Of a stretch of 64,000 nt of DNA, positions 36,906-48,453 are shown piece after piece (position 1 is the stretch's first letter; the number at the start of each line of letters is the position of its first letter). The notes below the pieces were generated by a model. The model was given only the letters and a program-made list of their open reading frames with translations, made no database searches and had not been told where the DNA came from. The stretch is from Siphonodentalium dalli (taxonomy: Eukaryota; Mollusca; Scaphopoda; Gadilida; Siphonodentaliidae): positions 62,789,094-62,853,093 of the forward strand of contig CP136065.1 of assembly GCA_032622095.1 (NCBI GenBank). Reading direction: 5' to 3'. Position numbers and translations under genes: made by a program.

Positions 36906-38094
36906 TTTAGTTTCCCGGCCATAGTTAACAGACAAACGAACAGAAAACCAAACAGAAGTCCCAATATATATATATTAGATATATATCGTTTTCGTTAGCC
37001 AAACGCGATCACTGCGTACCCGTTTCAAGGTGAAGATAACCTCGGGCAGAAAAAGTTACCCCGTTCCTTGGAACCCCTAAGTACGAAGACAGACATAAGA
37101 ATCACACAACACGCTCATGTCTGGACACAGACACACTCACGTCTGGCCCCAGACATAAGAATCACGCATACGCTCTTTATCAACGACACTACGGATACGA
37201 ACGCTCTTTAACTATCAACGCGATTAACCCCACAGTGCCAAGGAGGGTAATTTTGGTGACTGAGAGTGGAGAAGGGGTGCTCGGAGCTTCCATTTGTTGT
37301 ACAGTTCCGGGCCTATAATATTGAATAACACAGAATAGCCTTGTACTATTATTATGACATTAGAACATAAAACACAAACAAACATACACGTTTTCACCCT
37401 TGCACGTGCACCCCCGCCCTAAAGATGATCCATGTGCCGGCCTGTCCGAATAATAATTGGGATATTTTCACGCAGAAACGGTCAAAATGTGAAGTATTAT
37501 TCGCATCTTTGACATCCCAGATCTGCGTTTGGCGACATCTCGATCTGCGGCGGTGATACCCGAAACTATGGTGGGTACCCACACTTGGACGCATATATAA
37601 TTTTTGCGAACCGCTCTGCAGGCTAGACAAGTTTATGGTTAATTAAACATATATTTTTCTATTGATACACGCATTATCCACCATCTATACTGATAATTAT
37701 GTTTAAAACGAACTACCTAACGTCAAAAAGTGTCTACTATTTATGATAAAATCGGAAATGAGTCGGAATTTCTATTAAATTTATCGGGGTGAGAGCAAGC
37801 TATGGTCGCTATTCCATTGAGGAAACATTCTGCTTTGCGAAATTATGTTTTGGATAGTGGATATCACCATTTCACTGGGAGATATATAGCTTCATCTGAG
37901 GGAAGATATATTCATTTATCAAAACCGCAATTCTCGGGTTTGGTGATACTCTCGGGTTTGGTGATACCACGTACACGGGGCTGAATATGCAACATGACAA
38001 ATTATGAGGAATTAATTGAGCATAATATTTATCAATGGCACCCACGCGCCTTGATTAATTGGCTTCGATATTGGGAACGACCCATGTTGTGGAA
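36906..38094. other. No gene supported
   Basis: Includes a local repetition of ACAGACATAAGAATCAC (37089, 37152) and ACGCTCTTTA (37171, 37200). Also found are GGGTTTGGTGATAC duplications near 37938 and 37953. Confidence 0.4.
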
Positions 38095-38440
38095 GTGGTA
38101 GCCCAGTGGTTAGGGTGTCTGACTTGTAATGGTATCAACGCACCGGCATGAGTTCGCGCCCTGCCGGTGGAATATCGTCTCCGATATATATATAGCCACA
38201 CGCTGTTTCAAATCTCGCGCCAGATTGTGACCCTTGAGCAAGGTCACTTTTACTGTGCTCGCTTCGTAATACCTACCTGGTTGTTGGGCGTCCGTAAGCC
38301 GCTCTAGTGAAGCGCATGTAAAATGACAGCAGGCATAAGACTCGGCATTACTCATAAAAACAGCTGGGGTAATAATGTAAGCACTTAGAGCTACATCAGG
38401 GATTAAGCGCTCTATAAATGATATACATTATTATTATTAT
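38095..38440 (+). mobile_element. tRNA-derived SINE
   Basis: The head shows pol III promoter-like elements: an A-box region GGTAGCCCAGTGGTTAGGG (about 38098) and a B-box-like GAGTTCGCGCCC (about 38151), spaced as in tRNA genes. The body contains GACCCTTGAGCAAGGTCACT. The 3' end has GCGCTCTATAAATGATATAC followed by (ATT)n at about 38427-38438. This is the usual architecture of animal tRNA-SINEs with a LINE-like tail. Confidence 0.85.
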
Positions 38441-38682
38441 GTTTAGTGAGAACGCATTCACAAATATTCACGCTCAGTCTAAGTGTTTTAAAATGACACA
38501 CACTATCAATTGGATATATCGGACCAAAATAGGTTAAGATAGTTGGACTATCCTACCATCATTTAGTGCAAAATGTGTTGCATTTTTTTATATTTATATT
38601 TCTCCCAAGTTTTGGATTGAGATGACCACCAGTTAGAAACGTTCTAATTATTGTCCATATCAGAACATATGTAATGTTACAG

Positions 38683-38905
38683 ACAACTTCTAGAACAGAC
38701 ACAACAACGCCACCAAAGTCACCACAACCAACAACAGCTACAACAGCAACAGACCCACCACCAACAACAGCACCGTCAGCAACAACTACAACAACTACAT
38801 CGACTACGGAAGGAACGACGACCATGACACCCGTCACCGGCACGACAACAGAGATGCCTTTTTGTCCAGTGTTGCCGACGCCAACAGTCACCCAAACGTT
38901 CAGAG
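38683..38905 (+). CDS. Thr/Pro-rich mucin-like exon, likely downstream of the PAN exon
   Basis: Acceptor TTACAG| before 38683 and donor AGAG|GTAACA after 38905, giving 223 bases, phase 0 in and phase 1 out. It encodes about 74 residues dominated by Thr and Pro (TDTTTPPKSPQPTTATTATD ... TTTTTTSTTEG) and ending PFCPVLPTPTVTQTFRG. Such tracts are O-glycosylated linkers in secreted or surface proteins. The 0-phase entry fits the 29832 exon, and the 1-phase exit is typical for shuffled extracellular modules. The downstream exons are not found in the window with confidence. The link to the PAN exon is inference. Confidence 0.5.
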
Positions 38906-39317
38906 GTAACAACTATATTATCCTCAGACGTTATGACGTACTGGTGCTATCGGAAAGACATGTGTCCGTCATGGACTCGGCCATTTCCGTTTTCACTTGC
39001 AAATTACCTTTCACGTAAAAGACATCATATATGCCGGACTTTTTCAATCACGCGATTGATGATGTACATAACATGTACTACCGGGAAATACGTATGTTGA
39101 CTGGATGACCCGTCTCTTAAATTTGAACCAATCATTTCTATTTATTACTGTTTATCATAATTTAATGAATTATCAATTTTTACAGCAATGCAGTGAATAA
39201 ATTCTGCACCACATACACTGTACATGTATATAATTATACGTCAACGAGTCAAGATCGTCGTCTTAATACGAGGTCCGTGTATTGTGGCATTGCGCGAATA
39301 CGGTTTCGATAATCCGA
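38906..39317. other. No feature seen
   Basis: Probably intron or intergenic. No further exon of the mucin-like gene is recognisable. Confidence 0.4.
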
Positions 39318-39430
39318 GAGCGATAGAGAGAAAGAGAGAGAGTGTGAAAGAGAGAGAGAGAGAGTGAGTGAGAGAGAGAGAGAGAAAGAGGGGGAGAGAG
39401 AGAGAGATAGAGAGAGAGGGGGGAGAGAGG
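39318..39430. repeat. GA-rich microsatellite
   Basis: An almost uninterrupted purine tract of GAGA with occasional GTGA and GGGG. Open frames reading Leu/Ser on the opposite strand are artefacts. Confidence 0.95.
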
Positions 39431-39574
39431 TTTGACACAATATACATTCGATACAAAACAAGAAAAACAACAATTTCGGTTCAGTGGGGAAATCACTTGC
39501 ACGAATGCGTCACCACTACGGAGGAGAAAAAACGGTTCATGCAAATGGAATCGAGCCGCGTCACCTGAAGTGAT

Positions 39575-39928
39575 CTATGAGAAACGGCCACTGTCTAAAA
39601 TAAACTTCTGTACCGCCAAGAATATTTTGGAATTTAATTTGTTTGGAAGTTCGTGAGATCCGTACAATAGAACATCGGTTGTTATCATACTTACGGGTAA
39701 GTTACTTAGAAGTTCTGATCTAATTCTGGCGTAAAGAGGGCATCGGAAGAAATGGTAAGCTGATTCAGTTTCAAAACTACCACAATGACACAATGGCGAT
39801 TCTTTCAAGTGATTAACAAGGTCACGGTTCAGGTTGCTACAACCTAATCTAATACGAGTATGATATATTTGGGCTTTCCTGGAATAACACTGGAGATAAC
39901 AATTTGCAACTTTCGCACGGTCATTGTT
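39575..39928 (-). pseudogene. Non-LTR retrotransposon C-terminal Cys/His tail
   Basis: The frame reads ... HTRIRLGCSNLNRDL, SPLCHCGSFETESAYHFFRC and PLYARIRSELLSNLP. CxC-G-x2-ET-x4-HFFxC-PxYxxxR is the terminal zinc-binding motif of many Jockey/CR1-type retrotransposon ORF2 proteins. The open frame extends upstream without an ATG to about 39928. The reverse transcriptase domain itself is missing. It points opposite to the neighbouring PAN/mucin exons. Confidence 0.8.
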
Positions 39929-41030
39929 TAATTTACGCTTAAATTATTACCTTTTTTTACGACGTGAAAAAGTTTGGTTAGTCACATCATGTCATATTTA
40001 CATAGCCCGCCCGTGTTACACTATAACATACTTTCTGGCTTTATGTTTCTCTCCAGAAGAGAGGGGAGACGTGGGTTGAGTCTGTTCTAGTTGTTGTTGT
40101 TGGAATTTGAGTTCTTCCCACTTGCTATGTTTGTTGATGATGGCCATTGCTTTGTTTGTAAAATCGTCCATCTTTGCCGAGTATCTTTCTTTTGCTCGTG
40201 CATCTACTGCTGCTTCTCCATCTTCGGTGGGAGCAGGGGTGGTCTTTCTTGCTCATGTTTGTTGGTGCAGTCGGGGGACACCGGACATTTAATTATCGGA
40301 CAGCCTTCGGTTAGATATATACCAGTGTTAATTATGTTTTCACACAGTATTATAGCGAACCCAATAGCTTGACTCAATTTTGTTTCATTGTCACTCCCAC
40401 TTTGAGCTATCATACTCAATGTCGCCTTTGCATTGTGTTTTAAGCCGTACTCCGGTGTGTGTGGCTTCTCTGCACATAATGTGCGACGTATGTAATTTCA
40501 AACCAGTCAAATTCAGTTAACACCATCCTCTGTATGCGTCCTTTGTTTTGTTCCCGGGATCCTATAAAATAGCCACAAGCTGTGAGTGAAACCACATGGT
40601 ATACTCCCTTAATCATAGGTACACTAAGTGTCCCATTATATAGCTCTACACGGATTATATCCAATAAAATTGTATTTCCTCTTGTGGGTTTCGTTAAAAG
40701 CCGTATTATTTTTCAAATATAGATACAATTTAACTTTTTCAGAAACTTTATTAGATACCTTGAAATGGATACCGATTTTCTCGATATATCGAATAATCCA
40801 AAATCCATTCGGTTTAGATCGGTATTCAAAACGATATCGAATAAACGGTATATTATCGAATTATATATCGTGCAGCCCTATCCCCGCGCTGTGCCCGTGA
40901 TAATGTTTGCTGAGAAGAATTTTCAGATATTGTCCGCGATGATGTCCGCGCGAGGATTTATCTCGGATATAATTTCTCAGCGCGGGGTGCTGCCAATATA
41001 ATTTAAAAACGCGATGACAGCTGTAAATAC
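39929..41030. other. No gene supported
   Basis: Contains a run of ATCGA/TATCG words (40780-40870, e.g. TTCTCGATATATCGAATAAT) and GCGCGG-flanked sequence (40880-40990). Open frames on both strands overlap and lack recognisable domains. Confidence 0.4.
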
Positions 41031-41331
41031 ATAATTTAAAGTGCATAAAGTTACCACGAGGGCGATCTAAAACACAGCATTAACATAAGGAAAGTTCGAT
41101 TTGAGCGCATGTTTAAGTGCGATCATTACTTGCGCCAGTCCATGCTGGACGCAAGTAATGTTTTCGGTTCGGATCTTTGTCTGTCCTTCCGTGAATATGT
41201 TACGTCATACCGGAAGTACATATTGTAAAAAACTGAACAAGCGCTAATATGAAATGGTTGCATCAATTTAAATCCACATATATACTTAATTTGCATTGTT
41301 ATCTGGTATTATTTTGGTAATAAATCGTTCA

Positions 41332-41511
41332 TAAATGAACAATATTGAAAAATTTCAAAAACTTCAAAAAATTCAAAAAATTCAAAAAATTCAAAAATTT
41401 CAAAAACTTCCAAAATTTCAAAAACTTCCAAAAATTTCAAAAAGTTAAAAAATTTCAAAAATTTTAAAAAGTTAAAAAATTTCACAAATTTCAAAAAACT
41501 TAGTAATTTTT
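41332..41511. repeat. AAAAATTTC/AAAACTTC microsatellite-like tract
   Basis: About 180 bp of 9- to 10-bp A-rich units such as TTCAAAAACTTCAAAAAATT. Just upstream, CATTACTTGCG and CGCAAGTAATG (41125-41160) form a short hairpin. Confidence 0.9.
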
Positions 41512-41599
41512 ATAGGCGCCAACTTACCATCCAAGACGTATACCCTTATAAACTGCGGGTCAGTCCTAGTACGCGCACGTCAACGCGTTTGAAGTTTTT

Positions 41600-41945
41600 G
41601 AAGTTTTCAATGCGAATGTCACTTTAACATTATCCCACAGTGAGTGCCTAGTGTCACTTTAACATTCATCCATAGTGAGTGCCTTGTGTCACTTTAACAA
41701 TCATCCCCCGTGAGAGCCTATTGTCCCTTTAATATTCAAATACTGAGTGCATTTTGTCCCTTTAATATTCAGGGCGGAAGCTGCCCATCGTTCATCGAGG
41801 TCATCACGTGATATACATGTAGATAATACATAGTTCACATAGAGAGACTTCGTTCAGCGAGCGCAGTGTGTCACTTTAACATTCAAGACTGAAGCTATCC
41901 CCATCAAGGTCCTCACGTAATATACATGTAGATAATACACCATGC
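41600..41945. repeat. ~50-bp tandem units plus a duplicated ~65-bp block
   Basis: (G/T)TGTC(A/C)CTTTAA(C/T)ATTCA repeats near 41618, 41654, 41688, 41720 and 41756. The block GGTCATCACGTGATATACAT GTAGATAATACA near 41795 recurs in diverged form near 41910. Confidence 0.75.
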
Positions 41946-42261
41946 ATCGGAGTGGCCTAAATCTGATAGTTGGTTAACAGGTAAAAAACACTACCAATAT
42001 GTCTCACCTGTAATTAGATCGGATAGAGTTATCGTTCCTAATATGCAGCCAACTGGGGTCCATATCATCATAACAGGGATATTATGTCCGTACACACAAC
42101 TATTTCAGCGATGGATGAACAGAGATTTGATATCTAGATTTGTGTTATCGATCTCTCAAACGAGGGGCCAGCACCCGTGGTTCAAACTGTTGTTGGCAAG
42201 ACACCACACAACATGCCAAATGTGTGATGGGCGCAAGTATAGGCAGCTCCAGTGAGTGCAT

Positions 42262-42960
42262 TCTAGTTGTTTTATGTTATTGTTATAAGACGAATATTGG
42301 AAATTGAGACCAAGTAGTGATTGTATATATGAATAGCAAACACGAGAGGTTGCACGAGAGTAGAAACAAACTAAGGTATGATATGTTCCGGTCTTTCAAG
42401 AGGACAGTTTTTCTCCACGAGGGGCTGAATCACAAGAACGTCGAGATGAACTAACATATATGATTACGTGTTTGCTTTTAGTTTAAACAGTATTTATTTT
42501 TCCCTCTATGGACATTCAGATAAATAATTACAATAGATACAAATTTAGAAGAAAAATGGGATTAGGCAACAAGCCATAAGCTTATTTGAAGCCCTCTCCC
42601 TTGACAATGGCACGTGTTTGCTTTTGTGAACGGTTCCGTTGACGGCATTATCCCAAAGATCACAATAACAAGAGAAAATGAAATAATACTTACAACGGCT
42701 CCACTTCGAAAACAACGTTCACTAAGCAATTTGGTCGCATTCAAGTTTTGACAAAGACTCGAATTATACGCACCCGCGTCTAACTATACGCACCCTGAAA
42801 GTATGGCCGCATACATGCATGAGTGTGCAATTATTTTACCCTGTTACCAGGCGGGGGTTACAAGAAGGGCGGTAGGATAGTTATTGGCGAAGTACAAGTG
42901 TAGCCAGTGTTCGACGCGTTCCGACGAACCAGCTCTCGGAAGGAGAATGCTATATTATCC
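42262..42960. repeat. Diverged duplicated segment, copy A
   Basis: Aligns in the same orientation with 62430-62960. Shared words are GAGACCAAGTAGT, GAATAGCAAACA, CTCCACTTCGAAAACAA, ATTCAAGTTTTGA and ATGAGTGTGCAAT. A further matching piece, AAAACACAGCATTAACA, lies at 41068 (copy A) and 62372 (copy B), so copy A carries about 1.1 kb of extra DNA (41110-42260) absent from copy B. Confidence 0.8.
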
Positions 42961-43229
42961 GACCATGCACTGTCTACACTCTGCTTGTTCTCACAGGATA
43001 GATGGCATTGTGTTAACAAACTGACAATTATTTCGGCCATATTCGAAAAAGGTAGCAAATAATAATGGCGCTTTCATATAGAGCTTAACCTTATTCTAAG
43101 ACTCTTTTAAACATTACACCATTAGTAAACCAATGAACCGACTGCAGCTATTATACTGTGTGCATGTGATGCTCTAGTTTGATCAGAACGTCATGTGATA
43201 CTCACCAGTATGACACGCTGACTGCTACT

Positions 43230-43425
43230 GGTACTAGCTTAACTCATGAGTGGTGCGAAGCCTACACAGAACGAGCGACATTGCATGTCGCTCAAATCGT
43301 CCAAGCCACTGTTGTGTGAAAACTCAGAATAAACCACCGGCGGGATGCGAACTCATATCGCTGTGTTGACAGAGCAGAGACAAGTCAGACATGCTAACCA
43401 CTGGATCACCGAGCTCCGCGTGACA
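43230..43425 (-). mobile_element. tRNA-derived SINE fragment
   Basis: The reverse complement reads GGTGATCCAGTGGTTAGCAT (A-box region), then GTCTGACTTGT, and GAGTTCGCATCCCGC (B box). The head resembles the 38095 SINE. The tail is not clear. Confidence 0.7.
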
Positions 43426-43448
43426 TATTTTCGATTTACAGAAGAGAC

Positions 43449-43735
43449 AAAAACAATACCCAAGTTCGAAACAGTTGGAGTCTACTCTTAGGAGGCTTAC
43501 GCTTAGTAGGGAATCGCGCTATATTAAATATTAAGTTTGGTTCACAAACTGAAGAATCGACAGGCGTCCATAACCTTTCGTACTGAACTGTTGAACAAAA
43601 ACATCCAAGTTCGAAGAAATTGGAGTCTACTTTTAGGACGCTCATGCTTAGTAGACAATCGCGCTATTTAAAAAATAATGGTTACCGAACTGAAGAATGG
43701 GCAGGCGCCCAGAACCTTCGGTGCTGAACTATTGG
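43449..43735. repeat. ~145-bp tandem duplication, 2 units
   Basis: CCAAGTTCGAA...TTGGAGTCTACT and GAATCGCGCTAT, GAACTGAAGAAT, CAGGCGCCCA occur in two diverged copies beginning near 43457 and 43602. Confidence 0.8.
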
Positions 43736-44573
43736 CGTTAATCCATTAAGACTACACTTGCCTAGCATATCCATATAACGTACGCGAACCACCCATGCAG
43801 TGGTACGATTATAGCTTATGGAAAGGAAATGAATGTTAATGATTAATGATGTTCGTCATCAAGAAGTCTGAACGTTTCGTTGTGTGATGAATTCGTCACC
43901 AGGTCATGCGATGTGCTGTACTAATATCACCCAATCCGGGTGCAGGGCGTTTTGGCACCTGGATTTCAGGACGTTTCGGCACCTGAGTTTTCGACACTTG
44001 GTTGTTTCGGCCTAATTACTTGGACCTTTCGTCACTTCATCATTTTTTTTTTTGGCATTTCTTCTTGTGCATAGATAGATAGATCTATAGATACGCCAAT
44101 TGGGGTGACTTAAATCACACACTGATCACAGTAATCTTAATCAGCGCGTCATTGACATTCGTTCATGAATTGAAGCGAATAATTTTCCCGACACCGTTTG
44201 TTCCCTTTACGAGTTACACTGTACGTCCTCACGTTATTGTGAAAAACTATAAACAAATTTACATGATGCCATGGTTGCATGCTTGTGAATGGCACACATC
44301 AGTCAATCATAATGCGTGTTTTATCGACAAATATTCAACTTTGAATTTGTAAAGATACTTGAGAAATTGTACACGGTGCTGATCGAGTTAGATTTAGTAA
44401 TAGCTGCCTCCTTCGAATTCTACAACGATGAGGACGCCTCCTTCAAAAAATAAATTGAATCCATATGTTTTGACTATAGAGTTTTTTTTTTTTAAGTAAG
44501 TAAATATTTTATTATGGCATATCATCATAAAATGTGTTACACATATATAATTAAATAATAAACAATAAATACA
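43736..44573. other. No gene seen
   Basis: CGTTTTGGCACCTGGATTTC-like units (43951-44005) form a short degenerate repeat. GATAGATAGATC lies near 44073. Confidence 0.45.
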
Positions 44574-44739
44574 TGTTATCGCTGCAGTGAATTGATCTGG
44601 GGCAAAGTATCACGTCGAGTTGAAGAGGTCAGATCGCTGGATCAAACGAGCCGCCGCAGGCGTCGAGTTTGATCCAGCGATCTGACCTCTTCAACGAGAC
44701 GTGATGCGAAGCCCAGATCAATTCACTGCAGCGATAACA
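44574..44739. repeat. Hairpin with ~73-base arms
   Basis: Left arm 44574-44647 and right arm 44667-44739 are near-perfect complements: TCGCTGCAGTGAATTGATCT and AGATCAATTCACTGCAGCGA, plus AGAGGTCAGATCGCTGGATC. The loop is GC-rich, about 19 bases. Probably a MITE. Confidence 0.93.
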
Positions 44740-47071
44740 GGTTTATTATATGACAAGCTTTTTATTTAAAAAGCACATGCTTTTTATTTAAAAAGCACAA
44801 TTTCTCTCATTAATTATGAAATGAAACCAATTCACACGCTCGCTAGTATCAAAAATAAAGAAAGAACTGTCCTGCTTTTTCCGGTCATGCGCAGTATGCG
44901 AGATGAGGAAGGGTGGTATGACATCGGATCAAACTGCAGCTGATCCGATGGCCAGGAAATGATCGCTATACAATAGCGGTATTGGGGAAAGGAAAACGAT
45001 AGTCATATAATAATATGTCATATGGTGGTGGCATGACCATATGGTCGTCTTCCTGCCGCCACCATTTGGAAACGGAAAATATGGACAAAAATATGGAAGA
45101 TATACAAATGTATACAAAATTGGCATTTATGCAAAATTGACATACTGGGTGGGGTTCAAACCATATAATATAATGAAATAATAATGACACGAGGCTTTGT
45201 GTGTGTCTGCGTTGTTTACAATTTGATTACAAATTTTTAATCTTTAGCTATAAAGTTTAAAAATAAATCTGTTCAAACTAGACAATGTTCTAATCAGTTT
45301 GCACCAAATAGTTAATATTTGCACTGAATATAGGCACTCAACAACACAGAAGATTGAAAAAAAACAAAAACAAAAAACAAATATCTACATGCATATATAC
45401 ACATAAGCGCACACATACATGCATTTACATATTGGAGGCATACATCAAGCGCCGGTTATACTTGACACAACTTTAGTTCATGATGGATTCTTTTGATGTT
45501 GCGGCACACGTTTAGGTCGATGGTGCTTGGTCTCGCATTGACGTCAGCTACCACCATACATATCAGTGTGTGTGATGACACGGCGCCTCTGCACCACATG
45601 ACTAAACTGCACCAGTCACGTTCTTCTTTATCGCGTTGCTAACTATATCTGGTGGCCCGACGGCACAACGTCACGTCGCCTGATTTTACGTGTTCACTCT
45701 AGTACTTTCTCGAATTTTGCTCTATTCTTTTTTAAATACTAATTCACACGTCAGTAAATACTTACCCAATTGATTAAACTGAAACTGGTTTAGAGACATT
45801 ATGTATTTAACAGGAAATTCAATAACTTGAGGAAAAACAAGCACTACCCTAAACTATATTAAAAAAGATTACGAACATCTCAAATCTACACCGACATTGG
45901 ATGTTTCTACTCTTCATATTGTGAGATGTAATCATATATGCTGATAAGCAGAGAAATGCCAAACGGATTCCAATTAATTTGTTTAAACATTCATGCATTC
46001 TGGCTGGATAAAATCATTAATGTTTCCATAGCTGGGCGGCTAATTGCCAAATATCGTCTAATATACTCATGTCGATTGTCGACGAATATTCACACGGATA
46101 GATCTGGTGCATTGTGTAATTTCAAATACAAATGTAAATATAACCACAGAACAATAAATAAATTTGTACTGTACTAATACGCCGACAGTAAAGCATAAAT
46201 AAGTATGATTAATTAACTATTAGATGTGTATGTTTACTCGATGTGTTTGTCAAATCGAATACATATCATGTCTGATAATTCCTACTATATTGAACTGAAT
46301 GGAATGAAATTAGTTATGTGAGTACACTTGCCCAAAATACAGGTCAAAATTCGAATTTGGGTTTCGCTCACCATTTTTCACCAGATTTATGGCCCTTTTT
46401 AATTACCACGGACGCATTTTGCCACACCCCTGTGGCTATAAACTGCGTTATTGGTAAAGTATTTCAAATTTATTTTCACCTATAGTGGTTCCCGCATTAG
46501 ACCTTAATGTGCAACAAGTGAGCGTTACAAGGTACGATTTGAGATTTTAAACAGACGTACAGTCTTTTGAATTGTTTGACGTTATGGAAATATGTCCATA
46601 AATAATTGAGATACATTTCTATGAGCCTTATTTGTTCCAGAAAGACGCATTTAAAGGCACGGGCGGCATTCGTTGCAGAAATATTCATATTTGTTCAAAT
46701 CGCCATCAACAGAAGGAATATCAAACTATATATAGTTTTGTTCATATGCCAAACATAATTAGCGCGTAACTAGTATATTATCGTCAAGACGTATACGATG
46801 GTGTACGTAAACAAGAGCCTGCTCGTGTTACAGAAGTTTTGCTTCTGTTTACAGAACACAGCGCACTTCTATTGGTTAATCAGACACAAATGATATAAAC
46901 GCTCTTTATTATTTCCATATCAGGAAAACAGTAACAAAAACGCTCTTTATGTTTACCATATCCGGATCTAAACAAAAGACTTTTTTTTGCTTTTGTTTAC
47001 ATAACAAAGGAAAAACAGTTGACAATAACATACTGTTTATGCCATGTTTCTGATTGGTATAAGAACAAAGT
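44740..47071. other. No gene supported
   Basis: A direct repeat CTTTTTATTTAAAAAGCACA occurs twice (44759, 44779). A single unit related to the 31494 repeat lies near 46320-46400. ACGCTCTTTAT occurs at 46900 and 46940. I see no supported coding region. Confidence 0.4.
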
Positions 47072-47175
47072 CGGTGAGTATGCTGTTAAAATATTCACCT
47101 CCGTCAAAAACCGCAATAAAGAGAAAGAATTGTAAAATATAGACAGAGGTGAATATTTTAACAGCATACTCACCG
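47072..47175. repeat. 30-bp perfect inverted repeat
   Basis: Arms 47072-47101 and 47146-47175 are perfectly complementary (CGGTGAGTATGCTGTTAAAA begins the left arm), with a 44-base spacer. It immediately abuts the minisatellite element. Confidence 0.95.
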
Positions 47176-47177
47176 CC

Positions 47178-48030
47178 ACCCATATAAAAATGTACCTGGG
47201 TAAATCCACCCAGGTTTTTTGGGCCGAAACCCAGGTAAAAATCTATCTACCAAGACATCCACCAACCATTAAGACCCCGCGAAACCTGGGTTTTACCATG
47301 ATTTACCCACCTGAAACTGGATAAAAACCCTGGTATGGGTAAACCTGGGTGTAATTACCCAGGTGACCACACCCAGGTGTACCCTACCTGGGTGTTTCCC
47401 ACCCAGGTCTACCCTGGTGTTTCCTACCTGGGTGTTTCCCCACCCAGGTGTACCATGGTGTTATTTACCCAGGTGTACCCTGGTGTTTCCTACCTGGGTG
47501 TTTCCCATCCAGGTTACCTTGGTGTTATTCACCCAGGTGTGCCCTGGTGTTTCCTACCTGGGTGTTTCCCACCCAGGTGTACCTTGGTGTTATTCACCCA
47601 GGTGTACCCTGGTGTTTCCTACCTGGGTGTTTCCCACCCAGGTGTACATTGGTGTTATTCACCCAGGTGTACCCTGGTGTTTCCTACCTGGGTGTTCCCC
47701 ACCCAGGTGTACCTTGATGTTTCCAACCCAGGTATACCTTGGTGTTTTTTTTACGCCGGTGTACCTTGGTGTTTTCTTACCCAGGTGGATTTCCCATTGA
47801 GATGCACCTGGGTTAGAAAACCCCAAGGTACACCTAGGTAAGGAAACACCAAGGTACACCTGGGCAGGAAAACACCAAGGTACACCTGGGTAAGAAAACA
47901 CCAAGGTACACCTGGGTAAGAAAACACCAAGGTACACCTGGGTAAGAAAACACCAAGGTACACATGGGTAGGAAACACCAAGGAACACCTGGGTGAATAA
48001 CACCAAGGTACACCTGGGTGGGGATACCAA
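47178..48030. repeat. Inverting minisatellite (CCCAGGTGTACC / GGTACACCTGGG)
   Basis: From 47351 to about 47790, units of about 65 bp carry CCCAGGTGTACC and CTACCTGGGTGTTT. From about 47815 to 48025 the orientation flips, with 26-bp units ACCAAGGTACACCTGGGTAA. The two halves are therefore complementary. The left end (47180-47212) matches the end at 61536-61572 in reverse complement. Long open frames here are artefacts of the repeat. Confidence 0.95.
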
Positions 48031-48079
48031 AGTGAAATGATGAGGATGGCAATGAAGTAGATTTTGATGGGATGCAGGG

Positions 48080-48453
48080 GTATTGTTATCAATGGAGTTG
48101 TTTTAGTATAATAGAACATTAAGGAAACTGATTGTGCAGCAATACAAGTTTATTCAAGGACAACAAACTAACTAAAGATAAAATACATGTATAGAAACAC
48201 ATGTAATATATAAATATATAAACTCATTAAACTGCATGGGTTAAAACTTACTGACAACAAGAGTTGGTATTGTTATCAATGGAGTTGTTTTAGTATAATA
48301 GAACATTAAGGAAACTGATTGTGCAGCAATACAAGTTTATTCAAGGACAACAAACTAACTAAAGATAAAATACATGTATAGAAACACATGTAATATATAA
48401 ATATATAAACTCATTAAACTGCATGGGTTAAAACTTACTGACAACAAGAGTTG
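48080..48453. repeat. 187-bp perfect direct duplication
   Basis: The block beginning GTATTGTTATCAATGGAGTT at 48080 repeats at 48267. I see no difference between the two copies, so the duplication is recent. Confidence 0.95.

Larger units (their letters stand above)
30162..38682 (+). other. Putative 8.5-kb intron
   Basis: Bounded by GTAAGA at 30162 and TGTTACAG at 38682, both phase 0. No retrotransposon ORF lies inside, but a foldback, tandem arrays and a SINE do. If these two exons are not joined, this is intergenic DNA. Confidence 0.45.

Noticed and set aside
38559-38912. Val-rich open frame on the - strand
   Set aside because: It is the complement of the Thr/Pro-rich exon (ACA/ACC read as TGT/GGT).
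39241-39568. Leu/Ser-rich and Arg/Glu-rich open frames
   Set aside because: Translations of a GA microsatellite.
42043-42255. Possible exon (AG before CCAACTGG, GTGAGT at its end)
   Set aside because: The frame compatible with a phase-1 join from 38905 contains a stop codon, and the open frame shows no domain. It also lies in DNA missing from the duplicate copy at 62.4 kb.
47335-48119. Long open frames on both strands (up to 168 codons)
   Set aside because: They are produced by the CCCAGGTGTACC minisatellite and do not represent a collagen-like or silk-like gene.
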